NCBI GenBank assembly: GCA_902587025.1
Contig: CACIJJ010000003.1
Coordinates: 31,585-95,584 of the forward strand
Direction: 5' to 3'
From: an uncultured Candidatus Actinomarina sp.
GTDB taxonomy: Bacteria; Actinomycetota; Acidimicrobiia; Actinomarinales; Actinomarinaceae
DNA: 64,000 bases
The notes under the pieces are model-generated. The model was not told the DNA's origin and searched no databases. It was given only the letters and a program-made list of their open reading frames with translations. This document shows positions 39,366 to 48,521 of this stretch, in pieces; position 1 is the stretch's first letter, and each line of letters begins with the position of its first letter. Both the position numbers and the translations under genes were made by a program.

Positions 39366-42300
39366 TATACTTCAGCCTCATCTTCCTCAGGTCTTGTCAT
39401 ATCGATACCCAATGTTTCAGCTGTTTTGACATATTCGTCACTGATATCTTTCATAGAAATTTCTTCACCAGCAGATAAGATTTCAACATTTAGACATAAA
39501 CTTTGCATTTCTTTTAATAAAACCTTAAATGACTCTGGTATCCCTGGTTCTGGAATATTGTCACCTTTTACAATAGATTCGTAAACCTTTACTCTTCCGA
39601 CTGTATCGTCAGATTTTATTGTTAAAAGTTCTTGAAGTGCGTAACTTGCACCGTAAGCTTCAAGAGCCCATACTTCCATTTCACCAAATCTTTGACCTCC
39701 AAATTGAGCTTTTCCTCCGAGTGGCTGTTGTGTAATCATTGAATAAGGGCCAGTTGAACGAGCATGGATCTTTTCATCTACTAAATGAATGAGTTTTAAT
39801 ATATATGTGTATCCAACTGTAATTTTTGAATCAAACTTTTCACCAGTTCGACCGTCATATAGATCGGCTTTTCCATTTTCATCAACAAGTAATTTACCAT
39901 CCCTATTTGGGTTTACATTTCTCAAAATTTCATGAATTTCATTTTCATCTGCCCCATCAAATACTGGAGTTGAGACTAACGTTCCTGGTTTAGCTCCATC
40001 TGATGCTTTAGACTTTCCTTTAAAATCTTGCCAACCTTCGTTTGCTGCCCAACCGAGGTGTGTTTCTAAAATTTGACCAAGATTCATTCTGCTTGGTACA
40101 CCTAAAGGTGATAACAATATATCTACAGGTGTACCATCTTCTAAAAATGGCATATCTTCTACTGGATTAATTTTTGAAATTACTCCTTTGTTACCATGAC
40201 GTCCTGAAAGCTTGTCCCCAACTTGAATTTTTCTTTGTATAGCTACGTAGACTCTTACTTTTTGATTTACACCAGGTGGAAGATCTGCTCCATCATCTCT
40301 TCTTAATATCTGTACATCGATAACCTTTCCTCTTTCACCATGAGGAACTCTTAAAGAAGTATCTCTAACTTCTCTTGCTTTTTCACCGAATATTGCTCTT
40401 AACAGTCTTTCTTCAGGAGTTAACTCTGTTTCTCCTTTTGGAGTAACTTTTCCTACCAAATAATCACCAGGTGTTACTTCCGCACCAATCCTAACGATTC
40501 CCATTTCATCAAGATCCATCAATACTTCTTCTGCTACGTTTGGAATATCTCTAGTTATCTCTTCTTCTCCAAGTTTTGTATCTCTGGCTTCAATTTCATG
40601 TTCTGCAATATGTACAGAAGTTAATACATCCTCTTTAACTAAACGCTCTGAAATCACTATTGAATCTTCAAAGTTGTATCCATCCCATGGCATATATGCA
40701 ACTAGTAAATTTTTGCCTAATGCAAGTTCTCCACCTTGAGTGCTTGGGCCATCAGCGAGTACATCACCTGGTTTTACTTTTAGGCCCGCTTTTACCAATG
40801 GTTTTTGATTTACGGAAGTAGCTTGATTTGATCTTTTAAATTTTCTGACTTCAAAAGTATGTTTTTTATTTGTCTCTTGTTCTTTAACAACTATTTCATC
40901 ACCAGTTACTGACATTACTTCACCAGAAATTGGAGATATTAAAGCTTCACCTGAATCTCGTGCAACGTTCTCTTCCATACCAGTTCCAACATATGGTGCC
41001 TCTGTAGTTACCAATGGCACGGCTTGTCTCTGCATATTGGAACCCATCAAAGCTCTGTTTGCATCATCATGTTCAAGGAAAGGGATTAATGCAGTTGTAA
41101 CAGAACAAATTTGTTTCGGACTCACATCCATGTACTCAATTTCTTTATCACTAACGAAAGAGACTTGTCCCCCATTTTGTCTTGATAAGACTCTTTTGTT
41201 TTTAAAAGTTCCATCATCATTTAAAGGAGCATTTGCTTGAGCAATTGTATATTCATCTTCTTGAGAAGCAGTGAGATAAACTGCTTTGTTAGTTTTTACG
41301 ACTCCATTCTCTACTTTCCAATAAGGAGTTTCGATAAATCCAAATCTGTTAACCCTACCATATGTAGCAAGCGTGCCTATAAGCCCAATATTTGGTCCTT
41401 CAGGTGTTTCAATAGGACACATTCTTCCATAGTGAGAAGGGTGAACATCTCTAACTTCAAACCCTGCTCGTTCTCTAGATAACCCACCTGGACCCAAAGC
41501 TGAAAGCCTTCTTCTGTGAGTTAAAGCTGCAATTGGATTAGGTTGATCCATAAACTGACTCAATTGACTTGTACCAAAGAATTCTTTCAAAGAGGCTTGG
41601 ATTGGTCTTATGTTAATTAATGATTGAGGTGTTATTGCTTCTGGTTCCTGAGTAGTCATTCTCTCCCTAACTACTCTTTCTAATCGACTTAAGCCAACTC
41701 TAACTTGATTTTGAACAAGTTCTCCAACTGTTCTAATTCTTCTATTTCCAAAATGATCAATATCATCAAGCCTTACAGGAATTGTTCTTCCAAGTTTGTT
41801 TTCAAATGATTCTTCCCCTGCATGTAAAGCTATAACATATTTGATGGTGTCAATAATATCTTCGATCTGTAACATACCTTCAACTTCAGTCGAATAGGTC
41901 TCAGCATCCTTTTCTCCATAATCTCTTCCAAGCTTTTGCTCAACTTTATACCTGCCAACTTTTGTTAAGTCATATCTCTTTGGAGTGTAAAACATTTGCT
42001 TTACAAGATTTCTTGCAGATTCAACAGTAGCTGGTTCACCAGGTCTTAGTTTTCTATAAAGATCAATTAAGGCAGCTTCAGAGGTAGTGTCTGGGTCTCT
42101 TTCAATTGTATTTTGAATTGATGGGTAATCACCAAATAGTTCAATAGCTTCTTCTTTTGTTTCAATGACTCCTAAAGCTCTTAAGAAAGCAGTTATATGT
42201 TGTCTTCTTTTTCTGTCAACTCTTACACCAACAGTGTCTCTTTTATCTGTATCAAATTCAAGCCAGGCACCTCTTCCAGGGATCATTTTTCCTATGAATA

Positions 42301-42757
42301 TCTCTTTATCTGAAGTTTTATCTATTTCTTGGGAGAAATAAACACCTGGTGATCTCACAAGTTGACTTACAATTACCCTTTCAGTTCCATTTATAATAAA
42401 TGTTCCTGTGTCTGACATTATTGGAAAATCTCCAAGAAAAACGGTTTGTTGTTTAATCTGACCAGTTTCACGATCCAAAAATTGTCCAGTCACATATAAG
42501 GGTTGTGAATAAGTAGAGTCTGTTATTTTACATTCTTCAAGATTTTTAAGTGGTTCTTCAAAGAAATGGTTTAAAAATTCAAGTGAAAATCTCCCAGAAA
42601 AATCTTCAATAGGAGAAATTTCATCTAAAATTTCTTTTAATCCTTCTTCAATAAACCATTTAAACGAATCTTTTTGGACAATTAATAAATCTGGAATATC
42701 TAGAACTTTGGGAATTTTTGCAAATGAAAGCCTAGAATTCTGAACAGCGGACAACAA
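39365..42757 (-). CDS. rpoB: RNA polymerase beta subunit
   Basis: Forms the other half of the active cleft. The 1130 residues include the rifampicin region [38 protein letters not shown] (in outline) with unaltered Asp, His, Arg and Ser contacts, [12 protein letters not shown], and the C-terminal [18 protein letters not shown]. The start is one of two adjacent TTG codons; AGGAGG lies only 1 base before the first and 4 before the second, so the second (one residue shorter) may be the true start. A promoter-like pair stands in the gap after rplL. Confidence 0.98.
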   Translation of the reverse strand: MLSAVQNSRLSFAKIPKVLDIPDLLIVQKDSFKWFIEEGLKEILDEISPIEDFSGRFSLEFLNHFFEEPLKNLEECKITDSTYSQPLYVTGQFLDRETGQIKQQTVFLGDFPIMSDTGTFIINGTERVIVSQLVRSPGVYFSQEIDKTSDKEIFIGKMIPGRGAWLEFDTDKRDTVGVRVDRKRRQHITAFLRALGVIETKEEAIELFGDYPSIQNTIERDPDTTSEAALIDLYRKLRPGEPATVESARNLVKQMFYTPKRYDLTKVGRYKVEQKLGRDYGEKDAETYSTEVEGMLQIEDIIDTIKYVIALHAGEESFENKLGRTIPVRLDDIDHFGNRRIRTVGELVQNQVRVGLSRLERVVRERMTTQEPEAITPQSLINIRPIQASLKEFFGTSQLSQFMDQPNPIAALTHRRRLSALGPGGLSRERAGFEVRDVHPSHYGRMCPIETPEGPNIGLIGTLATYGRVNRFGFIETPYWKVENGVVKTNKAVYLTASQEDEYTIAQANAPLNDDGTFKNKRVLSRQNGGQVSFVSDKEIEYMDVSPKQICSVTTALIPFLEHDDANRALMGSNMQRQAVPLVTTEAPYVGTGMEENVARDSGEALISPISGEVMSVTGDEIVVKEQETNKKHTFEVRKFKRSNQATSVNQKPLVKAGLKVKPGDVLADGPSTQGGELALGKNLLVAYMPWDGYNFEDSIVISERLVKEDVLTSVHIAEHEIEARDTKLGEEEITRDIPNVAEEVLMDLDEMGIVRIGAEVTPGDYLVGKVTPKGETELTPEERLLRAIFGEKAREVRDTSLRVPHGERGKVIDVQILRRDDGADLPPGVNQKVRVYVAIQRKIQVGDKLSGRHGNKGVISKINPVEDMPFLEDGTPVDILLSPLGVPSRMNLGQILETHLGWAANEGWQDFKGKSKASDGAKPGTLVSTPVFDGADENEIHEILRNVNPNRDGKLLVDENGKADLYDGRTGEKFDSKITVGYTYILKLIHLVDEKIHARSTGPYSMITQQPLGGKAQFGGQRFGEMEVWALEAYGASYALQELLTIKSDDTVGRVKVYESIVKGDNIPEPGIPESFKVLLKEMQSLCLNVEILSAGEEISMKDISDEYVKTAETLGIDMTRPEEDEAEV

Positions 42758-42795
42758 GCCTCCTCAAAAATGTTAAATGTGTTACCGAAAGATTC

Positions 42796-42824
42796 AGTAT
42801 ATTAGTACTTAATATTTAAGTAAA
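42796..42824 (-). promoter_or_regulatory. Promoter-like pair upstream of rpoB
   Basis: TTTACT and TATACT with a 17-base spacer in the 82-base rplL-rpoB gap; each hexamer matches consensus at 4 and 5 of 6 positions. It would give rpoBC a promoter separate from rplJL, with a leader of about 32 bases. Confidence 0.45.
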
Positions 42825-42839
42825 CAAATAAGTTAAAAA

Positions 42840-43226
42840 TTATTTAAGTTCTACAGTTGCGCCAGCACCCTCAAGGGCTTCTTTAGCTTTTTCAGCATCT
42901 TCTTTAGAAGCACCTGTGAGAATATCTGATGGAGCACCGTCAACAAGTTCTTTTGCCTCTTTTAGGCCAAGGCTAGTTAATCCTCTAACTTCCTTGATAA
43001 CTTGTATTTTTTGTCCACCAGCATCTGCTAAAACAACATCAAAAGAATCTTTTGCTTCGTCTCCTCCAGCAGCTTCACCGCCACCAGCAGGTGCTGCAGC
43101 AACCGCAACTGGTGCAGCAGCTGTGACATCAAATTTTTCTTCAAAAGCGTCCAAGAACTCTTTAAGCTCAAGAACAGACATTTCTTCAAAAACGCCTAAT
43201 ATTTCTTCTGTTGTCATTTTTGCCAT
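42840..43226 (-). CDS. rplL: 50S ribosomal protein L7/L12
   Basis: Stalk protein that recruits translational GTPases. The 128 residues have the N-terminal dimer domain ([26 protein letters not shown]), an Ala/Gly-rich hinge (residues ~35-57) and the C-terminal domain [41 protein letters not shown] (in outline). Begins on the rplJ stop codon with one base shared. The pair is controlled by the L10 leader upstream of rplJ. Confidence 0.98.
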   Translation of the reverse strand: MAKMTTEEILGVFEEMSVLELKEFLDAFEEKFDVTAAAPVAVAAAPAGGGEAAGGDEAKDSFDVVLADAGGQKIQVIKEVRGLTSLGLKEAKELVDGAPSDILTGASKEDAEKAKEALEGAGATVELK

Positions 43227-43771
43227 TATTCCTCCTCTTTACTAATTTCTTCGCCAGACTCTTTTTTTTCAATAAGAGCCTTTAAAGCAAAACTTGTTTT
43301 GTTTGTAAGACCTTTTAAAGCATATGCAAATTTATTCAATGGAGCATTAAATCCGCCAGCAATTTTTGCAAGTAAAACTTCTTTTGGTTCGATTGATGCC
43401 AGTACATTAAGTTGATCAATAGAAAGTGGCTTTTGATCCATTAACCCACCTTTAACGACAAATGACTCATTGTCACTTGAAAACTCTTTTAATACTTTTG
43501 CTGCTTCAACTGGATCTGACTCAATAACAGTAACTGCCGTTGGTCCTGAAAAATAATCTAAGATATCATCAAACCCAACATTAGACGCAGCTCTTTTTGC
43601 AAGACTCATCTTGACAACATTAAAAGAAGCTCCCGCTTTTTTCAGGTTTCTTCTTAATTGTGTTTGTTGACTTACAGTCAGTCCTCTATATTCTGATAGT
43701 ACAAGAGTGTTTGCTTCCTGAAATAAGGCCTCAAGCTCTTTTACTTTATCTTTTTTATCTTTTCTTACCAT
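43226..43771 (-). CDS. rplJ: 50S ribosomal protein L10
   Basis: Base of the L12 stalk; free L10-(L12)n is the repressor of the operon in known bacteria. From the ATG the protein is 181 residues beginning [18 protein letters not shown]; a longer frame would read into the leader hairpin. Blocks: [37 protein letters not shown] and [23 protein letters not shown] (in outline). The ATG follows a U7 tract directly, and its AAGGA ribosome site forms the 3' arm of a terminator-like hairpin. Confidence 0.96.
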   Translation of the reverse strand: MVRKDKKDKVKELEALFQEANTLVLSEYRGLTVSQQTQLRRNLKKAGASFNVVKMSLAKRAASNVGFDDILDYFSGPTAVTVIESDPVEAAKVLKEFSSDNESFVVKGGLMDQKPLSIDQLNVLASIEPKEVLLAKIAGGFNAPLNKFAYALKGLTNKTSFALKALIEKKESGEEISKEEE

Positions 43772-43794
43772 AAAAAAATCCTTGCAACCAAGGA
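43772..43794 (-). terminator. Terminator-like hairpin masking the rplJ ribosome site
   Basis: TCCTTG/CAAGGA with a GTTG loop is followed by seven T residues and then the rplJ ATG. The AAGGA ribosome site is in the 3' arm. Formation would both favour termination and hide the start of rplJ. Confidence 0.6.
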
Positions 43795-43846
43795 CCATCT
43801 TTTTACCTGCGATAGAAATTAAGGCAAGCCACTATCGGTCTTTGGT
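43779..43846 (-). promoter_or_regulatory. L10 ribosomal protein leader
   Basis: The RNA has an outer stem ACCAAAGACC/GGTCCTTGGT (10 positions, one mismatch; 43846-43837 with 43796-43787) and an inner perfect stem CGATAG/CTATCG (43837-43832 with 43815-43810) followed by CGCAGGTAAAAAGATGG, the shape and key bases of the L10 leader family. The 3' strand of the outer stem overlaps the 5' arm of the terminator-like hairpin, so the two are mutually exclusive. L10 binding is known for the family; the direction of switching here is not clear. Confidence 0.7.
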
Positions 43847-43861
43847 TTTAATTGTTATTGA

Positions 43862-43890
43862 AGTATATATGTTAATGCAAAATAGTGGAA
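43862..43890 (-). promoter_or_regulatory. Promoter-like pair upstream of the L10 leader
   Basis: A TATACT -10 with a TTCCAC-like -35 at 17 bases stands in the rplA-rplJ gap and would start transcription about 10 bases before the outer leader stem. The -35 is poor; the shared TATACT is the main support. Confidence 0.4.
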
Positions 43891-43895
43891 GTGAA

Positions 43896-44582
43896 TTATG
43901 AATTTATCTCAATAGGGATCGAGGGGCCCATTGTCGAGGATATAAATACTGATTTAATATAATCACCTTTTGCAGAGGCTGGCTTTGCTTTATTGACTTC
44001 AGCAATGACCTCATTTAAATTCTCGAGAAGACTTGATTCTTCAAATGAAACTTTTCCGACGCTTAAATGTATATTTCCTAACTTATCATTTTTAATCTCG
44101 ACTTTTCCTTTTTTAAAATCCTCAACTGCCTTTGCGACATTTGGGGTAACTGTCCCAGTTTTTGGATTTGGCATTAATCCCTGAGGTCCAAGGATTTTAC
44201 CAAGTTGTCCTACCTCAGCCATCATTTCAGGAGTGGAAATCACAATATCAGCATCGAGTTTTTCTTCAGACGAAACTTTTGTTGCTAAATCTTTACCTCC
44301 AACAATATCTGCACCAGCTTTTTCTGCTTCAGTTAAAGCCTCTCCTCCTGCAAAAACAGCAATTCTTACATCTTTACCAGTTCCATTTGGTAGTGATACA
44401 GTTGTTCTAATATTCTGTTCTGGATCTTTTGTGTCTAAATTTAAAGAAAAAACAACATCAATGGACTCATCAAACTTTGCATTAGCAGTTTCTTTACAAA
44501 TTTTTAAAGCATTGGAAATTTCCTGTTTTTCCTCAGGAATTTGGTTTTTTATAGCTTTATATCTTTTACCTTGTTTTTTCAT
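43896..44582 (-). CDS. rplA: 50S ribosomal protein L1
   Basis: Protein of the L1 stalk at the E site and translational repressor of rplK-rplA in known systems. The 228 residues include [27 protein letters not shown]-like [17 protein letters not shown], the conserved [30 protein letters not shown] (in outline) and a C-terminal [19 protein letters not shown] lies 5 bases before the ATG. A small hairpin between rplK and rplA may be the L1 target. Confidence 0.97.
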   Translation of the reverse strand: MKKQGKRYKAIKNQIPEEKQEISNALKICKETANAKFDESIDVVFSLNLDTKDPEQNIRTTVSLPNGTGKDVRIAVFAGGEALTEAEKAGADIVGGKDLATKVSSEEKLDADIVISTPEMMAEVGQLGKILGPQGLMPNPKTGTVTPNVAKAVEDFKKGKVEIKNDKLGNIHLSVGKVSFEESSLLENLNEVIAEVNKAKPASAKGDYIKSVFISSTMGPSIPIEINS

Positions 44583-44590
44583 TTTTCTCC

Positions 44591-44621
44591 TTTTGGTACA
44601 GTCGACTTTTGTCTCCCAAAA
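44591..44621 (-). promoter_or_regulatory. Candidate L1-binding hairpin upstream of rplA
   Basis: TTTTGG/CCAAAA encloses an asymmetric internal loop and an inner GAC-AAAA-GTC hairpin. It fills the gap between the rplK stop and the rplA ribosome site. Position and the two-helix, asymmetric-loop shape resemble L1 mRNA targets, but I cannot confirm the recognition bases. Confidence 0.35.
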
Positions 44622-44623
44622 TA

Positions 44624-45049
44624 TTAGTTTTCTACAGTGACTCCCATTGATCTGGCTGTTCCTGCAATAATTTTTACTGCTGCTTCTAAATCGTTCGCAT
44701 TTAAATCTTTCATTTTTGTTTCCGCGATTGTTTCAAGTTGTGATTTAGTAATTGATGCAACTTTTTCTTTATGTGGTTCAGGAGACCCAGACTCTAAACC
44801 AATTGCTTTTTTTATTAAATAAGATGCAGGAGCTGTTTTTGTTTCAAATGAAAATGAATTATCTTCATATATAACAATTTCAACAGGAACTGTTTCACCT
44901 TGTCTGCTTGATGTATCATTGTTAAAAGCTTGAACAAAGTCCATTATGTTTACACCATATTGTCCCAATGCTGAGCCTACAGGTGGTGCAGGTGTTGCTC
45001 CGCCACCAGGAATCTGTAATTTTAATTTTGCTTTAACTTCTTTTGCCAT
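44624..45049 (-). CDS. rplK: 50S ribosomal protein L11
   Basis: GTPase-centre protein, target region of thiopeptides. The 141 residues include [58 protein letters not shown] and the end [21 protein letters not shown] (in outline). The proline pair APPVG in the N-terminal domain is intact. Six bases after nusG. Confidence 0.98.
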   Translation of the reverse strand: MAKEVKAKLKLQIPGGGATPAPPVGSALGQYGVNIMDFVQAFNNDTSSRQGETVPVEIVIYEDNSFSFETKTAPASYLIKKAIGLESGSPEPHKEKVASITKSQLETIAETKMKDLNANDLEAAVKIIAGTARSMGVTVEN

Positions 45050-45055
45050 AATTTA

Positions 45056-45673
45056 TTAATTTTTAACTATATCTGTAAAGCCTAGCTCTACAGGTGTTTC
45101 TCTTCCAAATATATTAACTAATACTGTAACTTTTGATTGGTCTAAATTTATTTCCTCTATGATTCCATTGAAATCTGCAAATGGCCCTGTAGTCACACGA
45201 ACAGTTTCACCAACCTCAAAATCTGGTTTGAATTTTGGACTTTCCTTCTTAACTTCGATTTCTTCATTGGTTCCAAGAATTCTTTCAACTTCTCTTTTTG
45301 AAAGTGGGATAGGAACTTTACCAGAACCTACAAAGCCAATTACAGAAGGAGTGTTTCTAATTTCGTACCATGTTGTGTCATCTAAATCCATTCTGACAAG
45401 GACATACCCTGGAAAGGTTTTTTTCTCAATATTGACTTTTTTTCCGTTTCTAATTTCTACCACTTCATCAGTGGGAATGATAACTTCGTAAACTTTTTCT
45501 TCGAGATGTAAATTCTTAATTCTTGTAAGTATGTTTGTTTGAACTTTTTTTTCGTGACCAGACTGGGCGTTTAATACAAACCATTCTCCTGGAAGATCAT
45601 AAGGATGTACTGAAACTTCTTGTTCTTCTACTTCTTGATCTTCTACTTCTTCTACAACTGTATCTTCGCTCAT
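45056..45673 (-). CDS. nusG: Transcription factor NusG
   Basis: Binds RNA polymerase and couples it to Rho or the ribosome (S10). The 205 residues have an acidic N-terminal extension of ~28 residues (rich in Glu/Val), as in other actinobacteria, then the NGN domain GEWFVLNAQSGHEKKVQTNIL, VIIPTDEVVEIRNGKK, FPGYVLVRMDLDDTTWYEIRNTPSVIGFVG (in outline) and the KOW domain GETVRVTTGPFADFNGIIEEI. Three bases after secE. Confidence 0.97.
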   Translation of the reverse strand: MSEDTVVEEVEDQEVEEQEVSVHPYDLPGEWFVLNAQSGHEKKVQTNILTRIKNLHLEEKVYEVIIPTDEVVEIRNGKKVNIEKKTFPGYVLVRMDLDDTTWYEIRNTPSVIGFVGSGKVPIPLSKREVERILGTNEEIEVKKESPKFKPDFEVGETVRVTTGPFADFNGIIEEINLDQSKVTVLVNIFGRETPVELGFTDIVKN

Positions 45674-45676
45674 AAT

Positions 45677-45976
45677 TTATCCTCCAAGAGATAACATGCT
45701 AATTAGAGTATTTTTAAAACCAAAATCCATTCCGAAAATAAGTAAGGTCATTGTAATTATTGTGACAATAGTAACAATGGTAAATGTTGAAAGGATTTGA
45801 GTTGAGGGCCAATTTACTCTCTTTAATTCAGTTCTCACTTCACCCATATAATTAGAGATTCTTTTAAATCGAGAAACTTTTTCATTGTTGTATTTTCCAA
45901 TATTTCTATCAGCCTTTTTTGCCAAGCGTTCCTCACGCTCAGACATTCTTCTCATTTCTCTATTCATTTCATTCAT
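45677..45976 (-). CDS. secE: Preprotein translocase subunit SecE
   Basis: Clamp subunit of SecYE. The 99 residues have a charged N-terminal half, the amphipathic VRTELKRVNWPSTQ motif (residues ~48-61) typical of SecE and a single C-terminal membrane helix of ~22 residues. No extra helices, so it is the short single-TM form. Directly upstream lies tRNA-Trp, an arrangement common in actinobacteria. Confidence 0.95.
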   Translation of the reverse strand: MNEMNREMRRMSEREERLAKKADRNIGKYNNEKVSRFKRISNYMGEVRTELKRVNWPSTQILSTFTIVTIVTIITMTLLIFGMDFGFKNTLISMLSLGG

Positions 45977-45990
45977 AATTACCTCTTAGC

Positions 45991-46063
45991 AGGGGCGGTG
46001 AGATTCGAACTCACAACCTCCGGTTTTGGAGACCGGCGCTCTGCCAGTTAGAGCTACACCCCT
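45991..46063 (-). tRNA. trpT: tRNA-Trp (CCA)
   Basis: 73-base cloverleaf: acceptor AGGGGTG closed by the complementary CGCCCCT end (one wobble), D arm GCTC..GAGC, anticodon loop CTCCAAA (anticodon CCA) on a CCGGT/ACCGG stem, T arm with GTTCGAATC. The 3' CCA is not encoded. Its first two bases are shared with the stop codon of the upstream membrane-protein gene. Confidence 0.95.
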
Positions 46064-46442
46064 AATCTTTTTCAATATCATTAGTTTCGTTAGAAGAGCG
46101 CTTTATTCCAAAAACTAAAATTAGTAATGATATTAAACCAATCAAAGACAATAGTATTATTTTTGTACCCTTATTAGTAGTCGTTTTTATTTTTTTATCT
46201 AAAGAGTCAATTACTTTGGATGCAAAATCATTTGGCACTTCAACTTCTTTATTTATCTCAGATTCTAGTTCCTCCCTAAACGCTTTATATCTTTTTCCAG
46301 AAATCTGGCATTTAGGACAAAAAGAAATATGATTATCTGAATCGAACATGAAATATTTGCCACTCAAATAAGTTTTCATCATAAGACTTCTTTTTCTTCT
46401 ACAAATTAAATTATCTCTTATATTTTCAAATAGATCTTTCAT
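46062..46442 (-). CDS. Probable zinc-containing membrane anti-sigma factor
   Basis: 126-residue protein encoded directly after an ECF sigma gene with an ATGA overlap. It carries HISFCPKC (H-x3-C-x2-C), the ZAS-type zinc motif, near residue 38, a cytoplasmic region to ~90, one membrane helix (GTKIILLSLIGLISLLILVF, ~residues 93-112) and a short charged tail. The layout fits a membrane-tethered anti-sigma factor that would sequester the upstream sigma protein until a signal arrives. The rest of the sequence is not recognisable. Its TAG ends inside tRNA-Trp, overlapping its first two bases. Confidence 0.75.
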   Translation of the reverse strand: MKDLFENIRDNLICRRKRSLMMKTYLSGKYFMFDSDNHISFCPKCQISGKRYKAFREELESEINKEVEVPNDFASKVIDSLDKKIKTTTNKGTKIILLSLIGLISLLILVFGIKRSSNETNDIEKD

Positions 46443-47026
46443 GCTTCAATTTCCTCAAGTATATTTCTTAATTTTTGGTGAGCTCTATGCAGTCTTACTT
46501 TTGCAGCCGTGACACTGATATCTAAATAATCTGCAATCTCTTTATGTGATCGGCCTTCGATATTTTTTAATTCAACAATAATTCTTTGTTCCAAAGGGAT
46601 TTGATTTAATGCCTTCCTCAAAACTAACGATAAGTCAGAGTTAATAGCAACAAGTTCAGGATCTTTTTTCTCGTCAACGACGACTGGTTCTTGAGTGTCT
46701 TCAATATTAAGTGAGTAGTGTTTCTTTGCTTTTTTTCTTAAAGTCCAAGCTGTATTTACTGTAATCCTGTAAATCCATGTTCCAAAAGTTGAGTCACCTC
46801 TAAATTTTCCTATTGCTTTCCATGCTCTAATAAATGCTTCTTGGGCCACATCATTAGCAAGTTCTCGATTTCCAGTTAATTTAAAGGAAAGTGAAAAAAC
46901 TAATTCTTGATGACGCTTTACAAGTTCTTCAAAAGCACTTTTGTCTCCAAGTTGTGATTTTTTCACAAGTTCGGAATTTGAGACGTCTTCACCAAAGTGA
47001 TTTAGTTTTGCGATATTTTCCATCAA
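46439..47026 (-). CDS. ECF-family RNA polymerase sigma factor
   Basis: 195-residue alternative sigma factor with regions 2 and 4 only. Region 2: LGDKSAFEELVKRHQELVF through VAQEAFIRAWKAIGKFRGDSTFGTWIYRITVN in outline; region 4: LEQRIIVELKNIEGRSHKEIADYLDISVTAAKVRLHRAHQKL, a helix-turn-helix that reads the -35. It belongs with SigE/RpoE-like factors; regulon unknown. The adjacent ZAS-type membrane protein is the likely partner. Two start codons, TTG and ATG, are adjacent; choice is unimportant for function. Confidence 0.93.
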   Translation of the reverse strand: MMENIAKLNHFGEDVSNSELVKKSQLGDKSAFEELVKRHQELVFSLSFKLTGNRELANDVAQEAFIRAWKAIGKFRGDSTFGTWIYRITVNTAWTLRKKAKKHYSLNIEDTQEPVVVDEKKDPELVAINSDLSLVLRKALNQIPLEQRIIVELKNIEGRSHKEIADYLDISVTAAKVRLHRAHQKLRNILEEIEA

Positions 47027-47056
47027 TATTAAGAATAAAGTAAATTTCTAGTTTTT

Positions 47057-47218
47057 CTATCTTTTTTCTCTATGCAAAGTGTGTTTTCTCAATCTTGGAC
47101 TATATTTCATTAACTCCAGTCTATCTGGCGTATTTGTTTTATTTTTAGTAGTCACGTAATTGTGATCTCCAGTTTCAGTACAGACCAATGTAATTGGTGG
47201 TCTCTTATCTGAAGCCAT
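47057..47218 (-). CDS. rpmG: 50S ribosomal protein L33, zinc-ligand-poor form
   Basis: 53-residue protein [20 protein letters not shown] followed by [20 protein letters not shown] and [30 protein letters not shown] and the RKHTLHRE end identify L33. Only one cysteine remains of the usual two CxxC pairs, so it should not bind zinc. GGAG precedes the ATG. It lies between the sigma gene and tRNA-Met, not in a ribosomal operon; the tRNA-rpmG pairing near secE is common in actinobacteria. Confidence 0.96.
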   Translation of the reverse strand: MASDKRPPITLVCTETGDHNYVTTKNKTNTPDRLELMKYSPRLRKHTLHREKR

Positions 47219-47240
47219 TATTTTCTCCTTTATTTTGTTG

Positions 47241-47314
47241 TAGCGGCGGGCAGACTTGAACTGCCGACCTCACGATTATGAGTCGTGCGCTCTTACCAAC
47301 TGAGCTACGCCGCC
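47241..47314 (-). tRNA. metT: tRNA-Met (CAT)
   Basis: 74-base cloverleaf with acceptor GGCGGCG paired to CGCCGCT (first pair G-U), D arm GCTC..GAGC, anticodon loop CTCATAA giving CAT, T arm with GTTCAAGTC. The paired first base pair and the lack of three G-C pairs at the anticodon stem base argue for an elongator Met (or Ile2 if lysidinylated) rather than the initiator. CCA is not encoded. Confidence 0.9.
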
Positions 47315-47341
47315 AAATCTAAAATTAATTATAGACTTGTG

Positions 47342-47414
47342 AGCCCTCTTCCGGGATTGAACCGGAGACCTCTTCCTTACCATGGAAGTGCTCTACCAAC
47401 TGAGCTAAGAGGGC
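47342..47414 (-). tRNA. thrT: tRNA-Thr (GGT)
   Basis: 73-base cloverleaf: acceptor GCCCTCT/AGAGGGC, anticodon stem CTTCC/GGAAG with loop ATGGTAA (anticodon GGT), T arm GTTCAATCC. Discriminator T. CCA not encoded. Separated from tRNA-Met by 27 bases and from tRNA-Tyr by 3. Confidence 0.95.
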
Positions 47415-47417
47415 GTG

Positions 47418-47499
47418 TGCCGGGAGAAGGATTCGAACCTACGTAGGCATAGCCGGCAGATTTACAGTCTGCTCCCTTTGGCCGCTCGGGCATCCCGGC
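47418..47499 (-). tRNA. tyrT: tRNA-Tyr (GTA), long variable arm
   Basis: 82 bases, class II. Acceptor GCCGGGA/TCCCGGC, D arm GCCC..GGG, anticodon loop CTGTAAA (GTA) on GCAGA/TCTGC, a variable arm CGGCTATGCCTACG-like region, T arm GTTCGAATC. First gene of the Tyr-Thr-Met-rpmG run. Confidence 0.95.
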
Positions 47500-47576
47500 A
47501 AAAATTAGTCATTTTTAAAGTTTAGATTAAATATGAATTTTCGTAAGAGGTAATTTAATTTGATTAGGATTAGTTT

Positions 47577-48521
47577 GTGGATAAAAAAATTCAAAAAAAA
47601 CTAAAAACATGGCTTGATAATGATTTAATAACTGAAGATGTTTTTTCTTCGATTGAAAGTTTTGAAAGTAGTGAGCCACAAACAACAGAAAAAGGAACCC
47701 TTTCAAAAACAATAATTCTAATTGGAGGACTTTTAGTTTTTAGTGGAATAACTCCACTTATCGGGCAAATTCCAGATTGGGCTCAATTAATATTGTTAAT
47801 TTTATTTACGTTTGTACTTTTTTATTCAGCTTTTTATATTGAAAAAAAATATCAAGGAAACACATTTTTATTTGATTCGAATGAAACTTTAAGAAACTTT
47901 TTATTTTTATTAGCTACAGGAGCTTCTGGTTTTACATTCTTATTTATTTTTGAATTTTTCAACACTGCAGAAGAAATTACAAATACAATAACATCTTTTT
48001 TAATTTTTATTTTGTCTATATATTTATTCAATAAGACAAGATATTTATATCAACAATTTACACTCTTTGTTAGTTCACAAGTACTTTTATTCAACCTTTT
48101 GGAATTTGTATCCTCTGATACTTTTAATGATTTACTTTATGGTGTTTCTCAGTTATTAATTGGTTCATATTTTTTAAGGTATACATTTAAAGAATTTGAA
48201 CCAAAATGGCTAGGATATTTTCTTTCAAGTCTCTCATTAGTGACTGGTATGGGAATTATTGATTCATACCTTGGCAGTGATGAATTAATCGGAAAAATTC
48301 TTAATATTTTACTCTCAACTGTTTTGATATGGTTAAGTGTTCGATTAACTAGTCAAACTATTCTTTTTGTAGGATCAATTGATTTATTAGTTAATCTTTC
48401 GTTTTTAATTTATGAAATATTTCCAGAACTTGGTGCTCTACTCTATCTTGTGATTGGAACACTTTTTATTTTTGCTGGTCTTTATCTCAATAGGCTTCGA
48501 GAAGATATAAAAAAAATTTAA
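47577..48521 (+). CDS. DUF2157-like predicted membrane protein
   Basis: 314 residues from a GTG with AGGA 8 bases upstream. The cytoplasmic N-terminus KTWLDNDLITEDVFSSIESFE looks like the short helix-turn-helix opening of DUF2157 proteins; after residue ~44 come about nine hydrophobic segments with short loops and a basic C-terminus (LRLREDIKKI-type). No catalytic motif seen. It is one of only a few plus-strand genes, convergent with the PfkB kinase gene (ends overlap by 4 bases) and divergent from tRNA-Tyr. Function unknown. Confidence 0.75.
   Translation: MDKKIQKKLKTWLDNDLITEDVFSSIESFESSEPQTTEKGTLSKTIILIGGLLVFSGITPLIGQIPDWAQLILLILFTFVLFYSAFYIEKKYQGNTFLFDSNETLRNFLFLLATGASGFTFLFIFEFFNTAEEITNTITSFLIFILSIYLFNKTRYLYQQFTLFVSSQVLLFNLLEFVSSDTFNDLLYGVSQLLIGSYFLRYTFKEFEPKWLGYFLSSLSLVTGMGIIDSYLGSDELIGKILNILLSTVLIWLSVRLTSQTILFVGSIDLLVNLSFLIYEIFPELGALLYLVIGTLFIFAGLYLNRLREDIKKI

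Noticed and set aside
43772..43798. Longer N-terminus for L10
   Set aside because: It would be translated from within the leader hairpin; the ATG at 43771 gives the normal protein.
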